Of a DNA stretch of 64,000 nucleotides, positions 43,309 through 55,149 are shown piece after piece. The stretch is from Micromonospora pattaloongensis. Lineage in GTDB: Bacteria > Actinomycetota > Actinomycetes > Mycobacteriales > Micromonosporaceae. Under the pieces are notes generated by a model that saw only the letters and a program-made list of their open reading frames with translations, ran no database searches and was not told the DNA's origin. The stretch is from contig NZ_FNPH01000011.1 in assembly GCF_900107255.1 (NCBI RefSeq), positions 1-64,000 of the forward strand, given 5' to 3'. Positions within the stretch are counted from its first letter, which is position 1. Each line of letters begins with the position of its first letter. The translations under genes were made by a program, and so were the position numbers.

Positions 43309-43320
43309 GCTGCCACGCTA
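43309..43320 (-). promoter_or_regulatory. -10 box of a leaderless promoter (Fic-like gene)
   Basis: Minus strand TAGCGT (43320-43315), 6 nt, GTG at 43308. Confidence 0.55.
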
Positions 43321-43595
43321 ATGCCCGCCCGCCCGGCCGTCGGCGCAGCCCCGGACACCCCGCAACCCCGCCGCGGGGATGCGCGAATGGGTTCGGAAGT
43401 GGCAGGATCCGAGCAGGAGCGTACGTTCGCCGCGCAGCTCTCGAACACGCGCTGCCGCCGGACCGACCGGCCGGCGCGCCGCGACGGCCACTGAGCGCGT
43501 CCCGGCGCGCCCGGCCCGGCCATGCCTCGCACCTGCCGCCCAACCGCCACTAACCTGCTACCCGAGACGCCCGTCACACGCGAGGAGTTCCACCC

Positions 43596-45560
<1,965 letters not shown>

Positions 45561-45580
45561 TCGAAAACCCAGATAGGAAC

Positions 45581-45625
45581 CGATGGGTGGCGGTCCGGTG
45601 CGGACCGCCACCCATCGCGTTTTTC
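45581..45625 (+). terminator. Intrinsic terminator of acsA
   Basis: 16-bp perfect stem CGATGGGTGGCGGTCC / GGACCGCCACCCATCG, 5-nt loop, then CGTTTTTCC. Confidence 0.92.
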
Positions 45626-45791
45626 CGTACATCGATGCTCGTGGGTTTCATCCGGACGATAGATCTCCGCCGTTCAGCCCTTGCCCAGTGACAAGTTCCT
45701 GAATTAAGTTCCGGTCGATGGCTGAGGACTTACCGAACAACGCCGAGATCAGCCGCAATTCTCTTTCCCCCATGCCCAGGAACGGAGTGGG

Positions 45792-48584
45792 ATGAAATCT
45801 GCCATCCCCCGAAGCGGGCCGCGCCGACGTCTCCTCGTCGCCGTCCCCGCGCTCGCGCTCGTGGCCTCGACGCTGACCGTGTCGGGCAGCGCGACCGCCG
45901 AGCAACGTGACCCGGTCCTCGCCTCGATCGGCGCGGACGAGCACTACATCAACTACGCCGAGCCCGCCGTGCAGCCCGACACGTACGGCAAGGAAATCAA
46001 GGGCAAGGGCGGCGTCTACGGTTCGGCGATCGAACGGACCAAGGCGTACGACCGGAAGTTCGCCACGGGCAACCCCCTGACGGCGCGGCAGCTCGCAAAG
46101 CTCGAGGCCAAGTCGATCAAGACCGGCAAGAGCCCTCGGAACATCAAGCAGGCGAAGACCACGCAGGTGGCCAAGCTGTTGACCATCCTCGTGGAGTTCA
46201 ACGACAAGGCCAACGACGACTTCACCGGCACCATGGTGCCGTCGACCGTCTTCGAGGACCGCACCTGCGTGCCGGGCACCGTCCAGAACGGCCCGCTGCA
46301 CAACAACATCCCGAACCCCGCGACCCTGCCGCACGCGGACAACAACACGATGTGGGTGCCGGACTTCTCCTCCGAGCACTTCAACAAGATGCTCTACACG
46401 AAGCAGGGCATCACCGAGCGCGTCCGCACCGACCTGACCGGGCCGGACGGGAAGCCGGGCATCAGCCTGGCCCGCAAGACCATGCACAACATGTACCTGG
46501 AGATGTCCAAGGGCGCGTACACCGTCGACGGCGAGGCGACGCCCTGGGTGAAGGTGCCGCGCTCCGAGGGCTGGTACGCCGCCTCGCGCTGCTTCCAGGA
46601 CGCGAACGGCAACTGGGAAGCCCCGGCCCCGCAGGCCATGAACGGGCACCCGGACAACCCGCTCGGCGCCGGCAAGCTGGCCACCGACGCCGTGGACACG
46701 CTCGCCGCGTCGGACCCGGACTTCCCGTGGGCCGACTACGACATCGAGGACCAGGGCGACCGCGACGGCGACGGGAACTTCTTCGAGCCGGACGGCGTCA
46801 TCGACCACCTCGTGCTGGTGCACGCCGGTGAGGACAAGTCCGGCGGCGGCGGCAAGGAGGGCGTCTACTCGATCTGGGCGCACTCGTCGGCCGTTGCCGG
46901 CGGCTACACAATCCCGGGCACCAGCCTGAAGGTCTCCAACTACATCGTCCAGCCGGAGGACTCCGGCGTCGGCGTCTTCGCCCACGAGTACGGGCACGAC
47001 CTCGGCCTGCCGGACCTCTACGACACCTCCGGCAGCGGCGCCGACAGCGACGTCGACTTCTGGGACCTCATGTCGTCCGGCTCGCACGCCGGGCCGATCT
47101 TCCAGTCGCTGCCGACCCACATGGGGCTCTGGGACAAGTGGGTGCTCGGCTGGGCGGAACCGCTCACGCTGGCCCCGGACACCGCCGCGCGGACGGTGAA
47201 GCTCGGGCAGACGTCCCGGACGCCGAAGGGCACGCAGGACGGCATCAAGGTGGACCTGCCCGACAAGGTCATCACGCTGGCGGAGCCGCACAGCGGCGCC
47301 AACATGTGGTACAGCGGGGCCGACCAGGACTGGGCCGACGTGAAGCTCGCCCGCCAGGTGGCGGTGCCGGCCGCCGATGACGCCAGGTTCTGGATGTGGA
47401 ACAACTACGTCATCGAGCAGGACTGGGACTTCGGCTTCGTGGAGGTCTCGACCGACGGCGGGGCCAACTGGACCGAGCTGAAGGTCTACGACGAGGCCGG
47501 CAACCTGGTCTCCACGGATGACGGCTACGCCGACCCGAACGGGCGCCTGGCCGACTTCGGCGACAAGAAGTACGGCCTGACCGGTGACAGCCACGGCTGG
47601 CGGCACGACTACGTCGACCTCAGCGCGTACGCCGGCACCACCGTGCAGGTGCGGCTGCGGTACGCCACCGACGCCGGCTTCCGGGAGCGCGGCTGGTTCG
47701 CCGACGACTTCTCGGTCACCGGCGGCGGCGCCACGGCGTGGAGCGACGACGTGGAGGGCGGCGCCAGCGGCTGGACCGCGACCGGCGGCACCTGGACCGA
47801 CACCAGCGGCGCCGGCTGGCACACCGACTCCGGCACCCAGATCCGCGCGCACTACTACCTGGCCGAGTGGCGCAACTTCGACGGCTTCGACGAGGGCCTG
47901 AAGTACGCCTACGACACCACCTACTCGCGGGACGCGTGGAAGGTGGAGAAGGTCAAGTACAACGCGCCCGGCATGCTCGTCTGGTACCGGGACACCGCGT
48001 ACGGCGACGTCAACCACGTCACGGCGAACAGCACGGCGCTGCCGAGCTACGGCGCCAAGGGCGGGTTGCTCATCGTGGACTCGCACTTCGACCCGTTCCG
48101 CCGCCAGGGCGAGGCCGCGGCGAAGGACCCCTCCACGCTGGACAACCTGCCGAGCCGTCCGCAGTCGTCCAACGCCGCGTTCACCCTGCACCCGAGCTAC
48201 GGGTTCCGCGAGTGCTTCGAGGCGCCGGACGAGCCGTACAGCGAGTACTGCACGAAGTTCGGCCCGCAGTCGGCGGTGTACACGTTCACCGACGCCAAGG
48301 GCTGGACGCCGGGCATCGAGGTCCGCGGTGAGGACCTGTTCGGCCGGGACAGCGACGCCTCGGTGGTCGTCCCGTCGCGGGACAACGCGCCGTACAGCAC
48401 CCGGGTCGTCAACCCGGACGGCACCCCGGCGCGTGACCTGTACGGGGCCGACCTCGGGTTCACCGTTCTCGGCTCCGGCAACCCCGGGGACGCGGGCGTG
48501 AGCTACGGCGTCACGATCCGGATCGTGAGCGCCGCGGACGACAACTCGTACGCCACGGTGCGGGTCGTCCCGGCCAAGCGCTAA
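45792..48584 (+). CDS. Secreted M6-family metalloprotease (immune inhibitor A-like)
   Basis: 930 aa. Sec signal peptide: RRRLLVAVPALALVASTLTV, with cleavage expected near SGSATA. A propeptide follows. Zinc site GVFAHEYGHDLGLPDLYD (HExxH at ~398), with DVDFWDLMSSGSH as the downstream Met-turn-like segment. Beyond it come two Ig/MAM-like sandwich regions (WDFGFVEVSTDGGANW; ADDFSVTGGGA) typical of InhA proteases. Exported to digest extracellular proteins. GGAG precedes ATG 45792. A paralogue follows directly. Confidence 0.93.
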   Translation: MKSAIPRSGPRRRLLVAVPALALVASTLTVSGSATAEQRDPVLASIGADEHYINYAEPAVQPDTYGKEIKGKGGVYGSAIERTKAYDRKFATGNPLTARQLAKLEAKSIKTGKSPRNIKQAKTTQVAKLLTILVEFNDKANDDFTGTMVPSTVFEDRTCVPGTVQNGPLHNNIPNPATLPHADNNTMWVPDFSSEHFNKMLYTKQGITERVRTDLTGPDGKPGISLARKTMHNMYLEMSKGAYTVDGEATPWVKVPRSEGWYAASRCFQDANGNWEAPAPQAMNGHPDNPLGAGKLATDAVDTLAASDPDFPWADYDIEDQGDRDGDGNFFEPDGVIDHLVLVHAGEDKSGGGGKEGVYSIWAHSSAVAGGYTIPGTSLKVSNYIVQPEDSGVGVFAHEYGHDLGLPDLYDTSGSGADSDVDFWDLMSSGSHAGPIFQSLPTHMGLWDKWVLGWAEPLTLAPDTAARTVKLGQTSRTPKGTQDGIKVDLPDKVITLAEPHSGANMWYSGADQDWADVKLARQVAVPAADDARFWMWNNYVIEQDWDFGFVEVSTDGGANWTELKVYDEAGNLVSTDDGYADPNGRLADFGDKKYGLTGDSHGWRHDYVDLSAYAGTTVQVRLRYATDAGFRERGWFADDFSVTGGGATAWSDDVEGGASGWTATGGTWTDTSGAGWHTDSGTQIRAHYYLAEWRNFDGFDEGLKYAYDTTYSRDAWKVEKVKYNAPGMLVWYRDTAYGDVNHVTANSTALPSYGAKGGLLIVDSHFDPFRRQGEAAAKDPSTLDNLPSRPQSSNAAFTLHPSYGFRECFEAPDEPYSEYCTKFGPQSAVYTFTDAKGWTPGIEVRGEDLFGRDSDASVVVPSRDNAPYSTRVVNPDGTPARDLYGADLGFTVLGSGNPGDAGVSYGVTIRIVSAADDNSYATVRVVPAKR

Positions 48585-48599
48585 CGTATCGCAAGTAGC

Positions 48600-48635
48600 G
48601 GGTGGGCGGCTCCGGACGGGGCCGCCCACCCTTTT
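48600..48635 (+). terminator. Intrinsic terminator after M6 protease 1
   Basis: GGGTGGGCGGC / GCCGCCCACCC, 11 bp, 10-nt loop, then TTTT. Confidence 0.88.
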
Positions 48636-48826
48636 GCATTCGATTCCCCGGGCGTCCTCTCATCGCGTCCGTGGTATGACCCGATTAGAAGGGCGCCCTC
48701 TCACTCTTTCGACCAATTTCTCCCCGTGACATTCCTGTTCCCTTCTGCGAAGGTGAGTGGCGATCTCTGACGGTGCGCGCCCATCGCGGCGCCCGTCTGT
48801 AACAGGTCCACACCCAGGGAGGACCC

Positions 48827-51129
48827 TTGAGGAGACGAGTCACAGCCGGTCTCGCGACTGCCGCGACCGTGCTGCTGGCGGCCGGAGCCGCCGCCGCGCC
48901 CGCGTCCGCGGCGCCCGCGGCGAACCCCGCTCCCGGCATCGAGAAGACGAAGCACCGGGCGGACAACCTGCCCGACCCGCTCGCCGAGCAGGAACAGGAG
49001 GCGCGCAAGGAGGCCATCGCCGCGCTGCTGTCCGGCAAGGCCAAGCTGCAGAAGCGCAACGGGTCCGAGGTCATCCAGATCAAGGCGGACCGCTTCGTCG
49101 AATACCGGCAGAAGCCGAAGGTCGACCCGATCTTCACGATTCTCGTCGAGTTCGGCGACAAGACCGATCCGCGCGCCGGGGCGAGATCCCCGAGCCCGAC
49201 CGCGTCTACGACGGCAGCGCCACGGACAACAACAGCACCATCTGGAACGCCGACTACAGCCGACAGCACTACATGGACCTGTTCTACGGCACGGGCAAGG
49301 AGTCGATGCGCGACTTCTACCTGAAGCAGTCGGGCGGGCGCTACACGGTCGGCGGCGACGTCAGCGAATGGGTCCAGGTGCCGTACAACGAGGCCCGGTA
49401 CGGCAGCAACGCCATCCCGGACAACGACGGCTCCTGGAACTTCGTCAAGGACACCGCCAACTCCTGGTACGACTCGCAGATCGCGGCCGGCAAGACCCCG
49501 GAGCAGATCAAGCAGTACCTGGCGCAGTTCGACGTCTGGGACCGGTTCGACTACGACAACGACGGCGACTTCAACGAGCCGGACGGCTACGTCGACCACT
49601 TCCAGGCGGTGCACTCCGGCGAGGGCGAGGAGGCCGGCGGCGGCGCCCAGGGCGAGGACGCCATCTGGTCGCACCGCTGGAGTGCCTTCAACAACCTCAA
49701 GGGCAGCGCGGGACCGTCGTTCAACCTGAACGGTGGCACGCAGATCGGCGACTCGGGCCTCTGGATCCGGGACTACACCACCGAGCCCGAGAACGGCGGC
49801 CTGGGCGTGTTCGCCCACGAGTACGGCCACGACCTCGGCCTGCCGGACCTCTACGACACGCAGGGCGGCGACAACGGCGTCGGTTTCTGGAGCCTGATGG
49901 CGTCCGGCTCGTGGCTCAACCACGGCAAGGACGACATCGGCTCGACCCCGGGCTACATGGACCCGTGGTCCAAGCTCTACCGCGGCTGGCTGAACTACTC
50001 GACGGTCGAGCACGACAGCGGCACCACGTACGTGACGCTCGGCGCCGCCGGTGACAGCGACGGGCCGACTGCCCAGGCCGTCGTGGTCAACCTGCCCTCG
50101 GTCACCGCGACCCACGACTACAACAAGCCGTTCGCGGGGACGTACGAGTGGTGGGGCGGCAAGGGAGAGGACCTCGAGAACACCCTGACCCGCACGCTGG
50201 ACCTCACCGGCGCGACGACCGCGGCGATCAGCGCCAAGGCGTGGTACGAGACCGAGGAGGACTACGACTTCTTCTTCGGCGAGGTGTCGACCGACGGCGG
50301 CGTGCGGTGGACGTCGCTGCCGCACCCGCTGATCGACCCGGCGCCGCCGGGCGGGGACCAGGAAACCGGCATCGACGGCTCCAGCAACGGCGAGTGGGTC
50401 GACCTGACCTACGACCTGTCGGCGTACGCCGGCAAGACCGTGCAGTTCCGCTACCGCAACTCGACCGACGGCGGTATCACCTTCGCCGGCCTGTTCCTGG
50501 ACAACATCTCGCTGGTGAAGGACGGCGCCGCGGTCTGGACCGACGACGCGGAGACCGCCCGGGCGGAGTGGAAGACGCGCGGGTTCAGCCGGATCACCGG
50601 CTCGGTCACCGACGTCTACCCGCGGTTCTACATCGCGGAGAACCGGACCTACACCGGGTACGACAAGACGCTGCAGACCGGCCCGTACAACTTCGGGTTC
50701 GCCAACACCCGGCCGGACTTCGTGGAGCGCTTCGCCAACCAGGAGGGCATGCTCGTCTGGTTCGTGAACTACGTGTACGCCGACAACAACACCGCGCAGC
50801 ACCCGGGCTACGGCCTGAACCTGCCGGTCGACGTGCGGCCGCAGCGGATCACTGTGCCGGGTCAGGGCAGCCTCACCAACCGGCGCAGCGGGTACGACGG
50901 CACGTTCAGCCGCTACGCCAAGCCGGCCCAGACGTTCCACCTGAACGGGGTGCCGACGACGGTCCCGAAGCTCGGCCCTGTGCCGGTCTTCGACGACTCG
51001 AACCCCGACCGCTACTGGTCGGCCGACAACCCGCAGAACTCGGTGAAGGTGGCCGGCGAGGGCACCAGGATCGAGGTCGCGCTGGAGAGCCGCGCGTTCG
51101 ACATGATGATCGTCAAGGTCACCAACTGA
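48827..51129 (+). pseudogene. Second M6 metalloprotease, frameshifted near residue 118
   Basis: From TTG 48827 (GGGAGGA 4-5 nt upstream) the frame gives a signal peptide (RRRVTAGLATAATVLLAAG ... APASA) and the propeptide through TILVEFGDKTDPRAG. Similarity then jumps to another frame (GEIPEPDRVYDGSATDNNST) that runs to 51129. One G missing from the run at 49178-49181 would join them. The rest is intact: VFAHEYGHDLGLPDLYD (~329), NGVGFWSLMASGSW, and C-terminal beta domains. Either an inactivating mutation or a base-call error in a G-run. The full product would be about 767 aa, shorter than its neighbour. Confidence 0.85.
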
Positions 51130-51145
51130 TCGCCTGACTCACCGG

Positions 51146-51173
51146 GGGGTCGTGGCCGCAGGGCCACGGCCCC
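51146..51173 (+). terminator. Hairpin after M6 protease 2
   Basis: GGGGTCGTGGC / GCCACGGCCCC, 11 bp with one G-U, then TTTCC. Confidence 0.7.
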
Positions 51174-51291
51174 CTTTCCGTCGGGCCAACCCGTGGGGAA
51201 AAGTCGGCAATCGGCCGGGATGCCCCCGTGACGTCCCTGACTATCCCCCGATCTGTCCCGCCGTACGGGACGTGGTTGCGGCTTCAGCCCC

Positions 51292-51304
51292 TAGGCTGTG
51301 CGCC
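51292..51304 (+). promoter_or_regulatory. -10 box of a leaderless promoter (alpha/beta hydrolase)
   Basis: TAGGCT at 51292-51297, 7 nt, ATG at 51305. Confidence 0.5.
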
Positions 51305-52252
51305 ATGAGTGGTGGACGCGGGCCGACGGCGACGAGCGCGGTGGTTGACGAGTCCTGCGTGCTCGTCGACGGTCCCTGGCAGCACCGCTTCGTCGGCGCC
51401 AACGGCAGCCGGTTCCACGTCGTCGAGGCGGGCACCGGTCCGCTCGTGCTCTTCCTGCACGGGTTCCCGGAGTTCTGGTGGGCCTGGCACCACATCCTGC
51501 CCGCGGTCGCGGACGCCGGGTTCCGCGCCGTCGCCGTCGACCTGCGCGGCTACGGCGCGAGCGACAAGCCGCCGCGCGGCTACGACGGCTACACCCAGGC
51601 CGCCGACGTCACCGGGCTGATCCGGGCCCTCGGCGAGCGCTCCGCGATCATCGTCGGCTCCGGGATGGGCGGCATGATCGGCTGGACCGCCGCCGCCTTC
51701 CACCCCCGGATGGTCAGCCGCCTCGTCGTGGTCGGCGCCGCGCATCCGCTGCGACTGCGGGCCGCCATCTTCGCCGACCCCCGCGGCCAGTTCGCCGCCT
51801 CCACCCCCTCGCTGAAGTTCCAGCTACCCCGGTTCGAGCACGTCCTGACCCGCGACGACGCGGCGATGGTCGGCGACTTCCTGCGGCGGTGGGGCGGGCC
51901 GACCTGGACAGGCGGCCACGACTTCGACGAGTACGAGGCACGGTGCCGGCAGGCGATGCGGATCCCGCAGGCGGCGTTCTGCGCGATGGAGGGCTACCGG
52001 TGGGCGTTCCGCTCGCTGCTGCGGCTGCACGGCTACCGGTTCGTCAAGCTGCTACAGGAGCCGCTGGTCACGCCGACCCTGCAGCTGCACGGCGCACTCG
52101 ACACCGCGATCCTGCCGCGCACCGCCCAGGGCTCCGGGCGGTACGTGACCGCGCCGTACGAGTGGCGGCTGCTCGACGGGGTGGGGCATTTCGCGCACCT
52201 CGAATCCCCCGACGTCGTCCTCGGCGAGATCCTCCGCTGGGCCAAGTCCTGA
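51305..52252 (+). CDS. Alpha/beta hydrolase, epoxide-hydrolase-like, nucleophile missing
   Basis: 315 aa. Oxyanion strand LVLFLHGFPEFWWAWHHIL (HGFPE, ~50), then DLRGYGASDKPP, and the late catalytic-His box GVGHFAHLESPD (~297). The nucleophile elbow reads VGSGMGGMIGW, so the Asp of GHDWGG is Gly and no Ser or Cys replaces it. Hydrolysis by the usual mechanism therefore looks impossible. Position after acs suggests the counterpart of M. tuberculosis EphE (Rv3670). Leaderless-type start. Confidence 0.82.
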   Translation: MSGGRGPTATSAVVDESCVLVDGPWQHRFVGANGSRFHVVEAGTGPLVLFLHGFPEFWWAWHHILPAVADAGFRAVAVDLRGYGASDKPPRGYDGYTQAADVTGLIRALGERSAIIVGSGMGGMIGWTAAAFHPRMVSRLVVVGAAHPLRLRAAIFADPRGQFAASTPSLKFQLPRFEHVLTRDDAAMVGDFLRRWGGPTWTGGHDFDEYEARCRQAMRIPQAAFCAMEGYRWAFRSLLRLHGYRFVKLLQEPLVTPTLQLHGALDTAILPRTAQGSGRYVTAPYEWRLLDGVGHFAHLESPDVVLGEILRWAKS

Positions 52253-52262
52253 CCCCGGGGGG

Positions 52263-52625
52263 TCAGACGCGGTGTTCGCGGATGTCGCTGACCTCGTTGG
52301 CGGGCGCCCAGCCCTGGTAGACGCCGAAATCGAAGGCCTCCAGGCCCAACTGCTCCGCGACCGGCCACCGCCCGCCGGTGTACTCCACCCGCAGCCAGCC
52401 GTCGTGCCGGGCCAGCACGATGAACGGCTGCCCCTGCCACGAGCACGTCGTCCGGATGTACGCCAGATCATCGAGCTCCGCGACCGGCAGCACCCGGACG
52501 AAGCGCCCGGGCCGCACCTCCTCGAACCCGTCGGCCGGCTCGTGGTGGTAGAGGCGGACGGTGTCGCCCTCCGGGCTCGCCTCGTACTCGCTTCCCTGCC
52601 ACCGGGCGACGTACCCGTCGCGCAT
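52263..52625 (-). CDS. Small protein coupled to the double-SseB gene
   Basis: 120 aa. Begins MRDGYVARWQGSEYEASPEG; central DGFEEVRPGRFVRVLPVAEL and IVLARHDGWLRVEYTGGRWP; ends VSDIREHRV. Mostly beta, acidic, soluble. The ATG overlaps the upstream stop (TGATG), so the two proteins are made in linked amounts and probably interact. Orthologues occur in Streptomyces and Micromonospora (recalled, function not established). An immunity or chaperone role is only a hypothesis. Confidence 0.7.
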   Translation of the reverse strand: MRDGYVARWQGSEYEASPEGDTVRLYHHEPADGFEEVRPGRFVRVLPVAELDDLAYIRTTCSWQGQPFIVLARHDGWLRVEYTGGRWPVAEQLGLEAFDFGVYQGWAPANEVSDIREHRV

Positions 52626-54997
52626 CAGTCCTCCCCGACCCGTCGCCACAGCGGGATGTCGCAGTCGAGCACGGCGACCAGCGTCTGCGAGCCGTCGGCC
52701 GCGATGCGCCACAGCTGCGAACCGTGCGGCAGCCGGATGCTGTCCACCTTGAACTCGGCGATGACGTCGCCGTTCTCGGCGGGGGCGTAGCCGGTGCCGC
52801 GGAAGGGCGGACGTTCGATCACCCACCCCTCCATGGCCCGCATGGCGGCCTCGTTCTGTCCGCCGTACGGGATGCGGTAGAGGCTGGGCCGGTAGGCCGG
52901 CCAGCGCAGCACGTACGTCTCCTCCGCGGTCCGCCCGAACGGCGAGCCGGGATAGCCGAGGCCGAGCGCGGCATGCAGCATCGCGGGCGTGCTCAGGTGG
53001 GCGACCTCGTTGGCGCGGTGGACGAAGCCGGAGACGCGGTCGTAGCCGCGGTCGAGGTAGTAGCCGAGCTGACTCGGCGCGACGGGCTTCTGCATCATCG
53101 TCGGCCGCTCGGGGTCCTCGTTCGCCGGCTCGTACGCCGAACGCGGCGCCGGCTCCTGGGCCGCCGCCGGCGGTTCCGCCTCCGCGTCGTCGCGCAGCCC
53201 CACCTCCGCGGCCCAGCTCGCGAGCGCGACGATCTGTGCGCCCGGCAGCTTCGCTCCGACGGGGGTGCCCGGGTTGACGGCGAACGACCACGCGGGATCG
53301 GGCCACTTGCTGATCAACTGCACGAACTTCACCGTGACCGTCTCCACGGGCCCGGTGAGGTGGTCGACGACGCGCTCGGGCGACGTGAAGACCACAACGT
53401 ACGGCTCGCCGTCCAGCGTCTCGGTCCGCCAGGCGAAACCCTCGTCGCCCGGAAGGGCGCCGGGCGCCGCGGACTCGGCGACGGGTAGCAGCACCTTGGC
53501 CAGCAGCAGCGTGGAGAGGAACGAGTCGGTGCTGCCGTCCCCGGCAGCGGCCAGCAGCTCCTCCTCCACGTCGTTCGCGGGCTCGAAGGCGCCCGCGAGC
53601 CGCTCCGGCGGCTCGGTCCACGCCGCAGCCGCGGCGCCCGACCGACCCGACGCGGCGGCGGCATCGCCCGACTGAACCGGCGTGGCGTCCCCGGCGTTCG
53701 ATGCGGCCCACGCGCCGGTTGCGACGTCCGAAACGGCCGACTCGGCGTCGAACGGGACCGATGCGGCGTCTGTGGCGTCCGGCGGGGGCGTCGGCGGTTG
53801 GGTCCGGTCGTCGACGGCCGGAGGAGCCGGTGGCGCATCGTCGCGGTCGCTCACCGGCGACGGTTCGGCCGTCCCGGCGGGCGCGGCGTCCGTGGCGTCC
53901 GACCGGGGCGTCGGTGGTTCGGTCCGGTCGTCGACGGCCGGAGCGTCGGTCTCCACCGGGTCGCGCCCGTCTTCCGGGGTGGGCAGCGGTGCGGGTTTGC
54001 GACGCGGCAACGCGTCGTCCGCCGGCAGCGGTCGCCCGGGAGGCGGCGCCGATTCGCCGGGCACGGCCCGCGTCGGCAACGGCGCGGAATCGCCGGCCAC
54101 AGCTTGCGCCGGCAGCGGCATCGTCTCGTCGGTCGCGGGCCGCGCCAGCTCAGCGGGCGCGGGCCGGGTCGTCTCGTCGGTCGCGGGCCGGGCGGGCATC
54201 GCCGCCGGGGCGCTGGACACGGGCCGGGCGGGCAACGTGCCAGCGTCACCCGCCCCCGGCCGGGCCGAACCGTTCGTATCGGTGGCATCCGCGCCGAGGC
54301 CCGAGACGGGCGACCCGGCGGAAGCGGGCGACCCGACCGGGGCCGACTGCGGCAGCCGGGTCGGCAGCGCGGCGGCGGACCGGGCGGGCGGCGACGACGG
54401 CGGCGGCGGCGGCGGGGAAACAGCTGACGCGGGGACCGTCGGGAGCGCGGCGGCGGGGACCGTCGGGAGCGCGGCGGCCGGGACGGCCGGGCGCTCCGGC
54501 GGTCCCTGTTCGGGCGGGATGGCCCGGCCGGGCACGGACGCGGTGGCGCGCGCCGGCGCGACCGGTTCGGCGCGCTCGACGCGGGCCCGCGAGCCGACGG
54601 TGCGCCCGGGCAGGCGTACGTCCCCACGGGACAGCTGCGAGATGAACCAGGCCGGCAGGTAGCCCTCGATGGGCAGTCCGGGGTTGACCGCGAGCCACCA
54701 GTCCAGGTTGGGCCAGGTGGCGGCGAGTTCGTGGTACGGCAACCGGCGGACGCCGCCCGCGTTCTCGCCCAGACAGGCGCGGAGCGTGTCGGCGGAGGTG
54801 AATGCGAGCACGTGGGTGCGGCCACCCGTCGTCCAGGTGCCCCAGCCGATCGGGGTCCGACCGTTCATTGCTTCGGCGGAGACCGGCAGCAGGAGTTCGG
54901 TGCGGGCGAGGATCCGGAAATACTGCTCCTGATCGTTCGCGCGCAGCGCATCCCGCATCGCGGCCTCGGCCTCGGTGGCCGGCTGCCACTCGGTCAC
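52625..54997 (-). CDS. Large protein with two SseB domains and a conserved C-terminal domain
   Basis: 790 aa. SseB-like domain 1 (residues ~10-125): FRILARTELLLPVSAEAMNG and WLAVNPGLPIEGYLP. A Pro/Ala-rich linker of about 380 residues has internal duplications (AALPTVPA twice; VDDRT-PPTP twice; ARPATDET twice). SseB-like domain 2 (~515-630): LSTLLLAKVLLPVAESAAPG and FAVNPGTPVGAKLPG. C-terminal domain (~660-785): GYYLDRGYDRVSGFVHRANE, ETYVLRWPAYRPSLYRIPYG, PPFRGTGYAPAENGDVIAEF. SseB domains occur in secretion-linked chaperones; it lies beside ESX genes. Confidence 0.75.
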   Translation of the reverse strand: MTEWQPATEAEAAMRDALRANDQEQYFRILARTELLLPVSAEAMNGRTPIGWGTWTTGGRTHVLAFTSADTLRACLGENAGGVRRLPYHELAATWPNLDWWLAVNPGLPIEGYLPAWFISQLSRGDVRLPGRTVGSRARVERAEPVAPARATASVPGRAIPPEQGPPERPAVPAAALPTVPAAALPTVPASAVSPPPPPPSSPPARSAAALPTRLPQSAPVGSPASAGSPVSGLGADATDTNGSARPGAGDAGTLPARPVSSAPAAMPARPATDETTRPAPAELARPATDETMPLPAQAVAGDSAPLPTRAVPGESAPPPGRPLPADDALPRRKPAPLPTPEDGRDPVETDAPAVDDRTEPPTPRSDATDAAPAGTAEPSPVSDRDDAPPAPPAVDDRTQPPTPPPDATDAASVPFDAESAVSDVATGAWAASNAGDATPVQSGDAAAASGRSGAAAAAWTEPPERLAGAFEPANDVEEELLAAAGDGSTDSFLSTLLLAKVLLPVAESAAPGALPGDEGFAWRTETLDGEPYVVVFTSPERVVDHLTGPVETVTVKFVQLISKWPDPAWSFAVNPGTPVGAKLPGAQIVALASWAAEVGLRDDAEAEPPAAAQEPAPRSAYEPANEDPERPTMMQKPVAPSQLGYYLDRGYDRVSGFVHRANEVAHLSTPAMLHAALGLGYPGSPFGRTAEETYVLRWPAYRPSLYRIPYGGQNEAAMRAMEGWVIERPPFRGTGYAPAENGDVIAEFKVDSIRLPHGSQLWRIAADGSQTLVAVLDCDIPLWRRVGED

Positions 54998-55149
54998 CGC
55001 CGCCCCCCTTCCGCCGTACAGGCCACACGCGTCGCGTACAACCTACAAGGTCGTAGCACGATCACAATGGCTGGCGGATGGCGGATGCGTCCATCCGCTC
55101 TCCGCCGATAGCATCCGGTGCCAGACCCGACACGATTCGGAGGCATACG

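Noticed and set aside
45648-48629. Minus-strand ORF of 993 aa opposite the first M6 protease
   Set aside because: It mirrors the high-GC codon pattern of the real plus-strand gene (repetitive V/R/A/G composition, no motifs); the plus strand has signal peptide, HExxH and terminator.
48685-50940. Minus-strand ORF of 751 aa opposite the second M6 protease
   Set aside because: Antisense shadow; it stays open across the frameshift only because GC-rich antisense frames rarely contain stops.
54440-54490. Repeat-like sequence (GGGACCGTCGGGAGCGCGGCGGC twice) as a possible CRISPR or VNTR
   Set aside because: It encodes the repeated AALPTVPA in the SseB protein linker; no spacers and in-frame, so it is coding low complexity.
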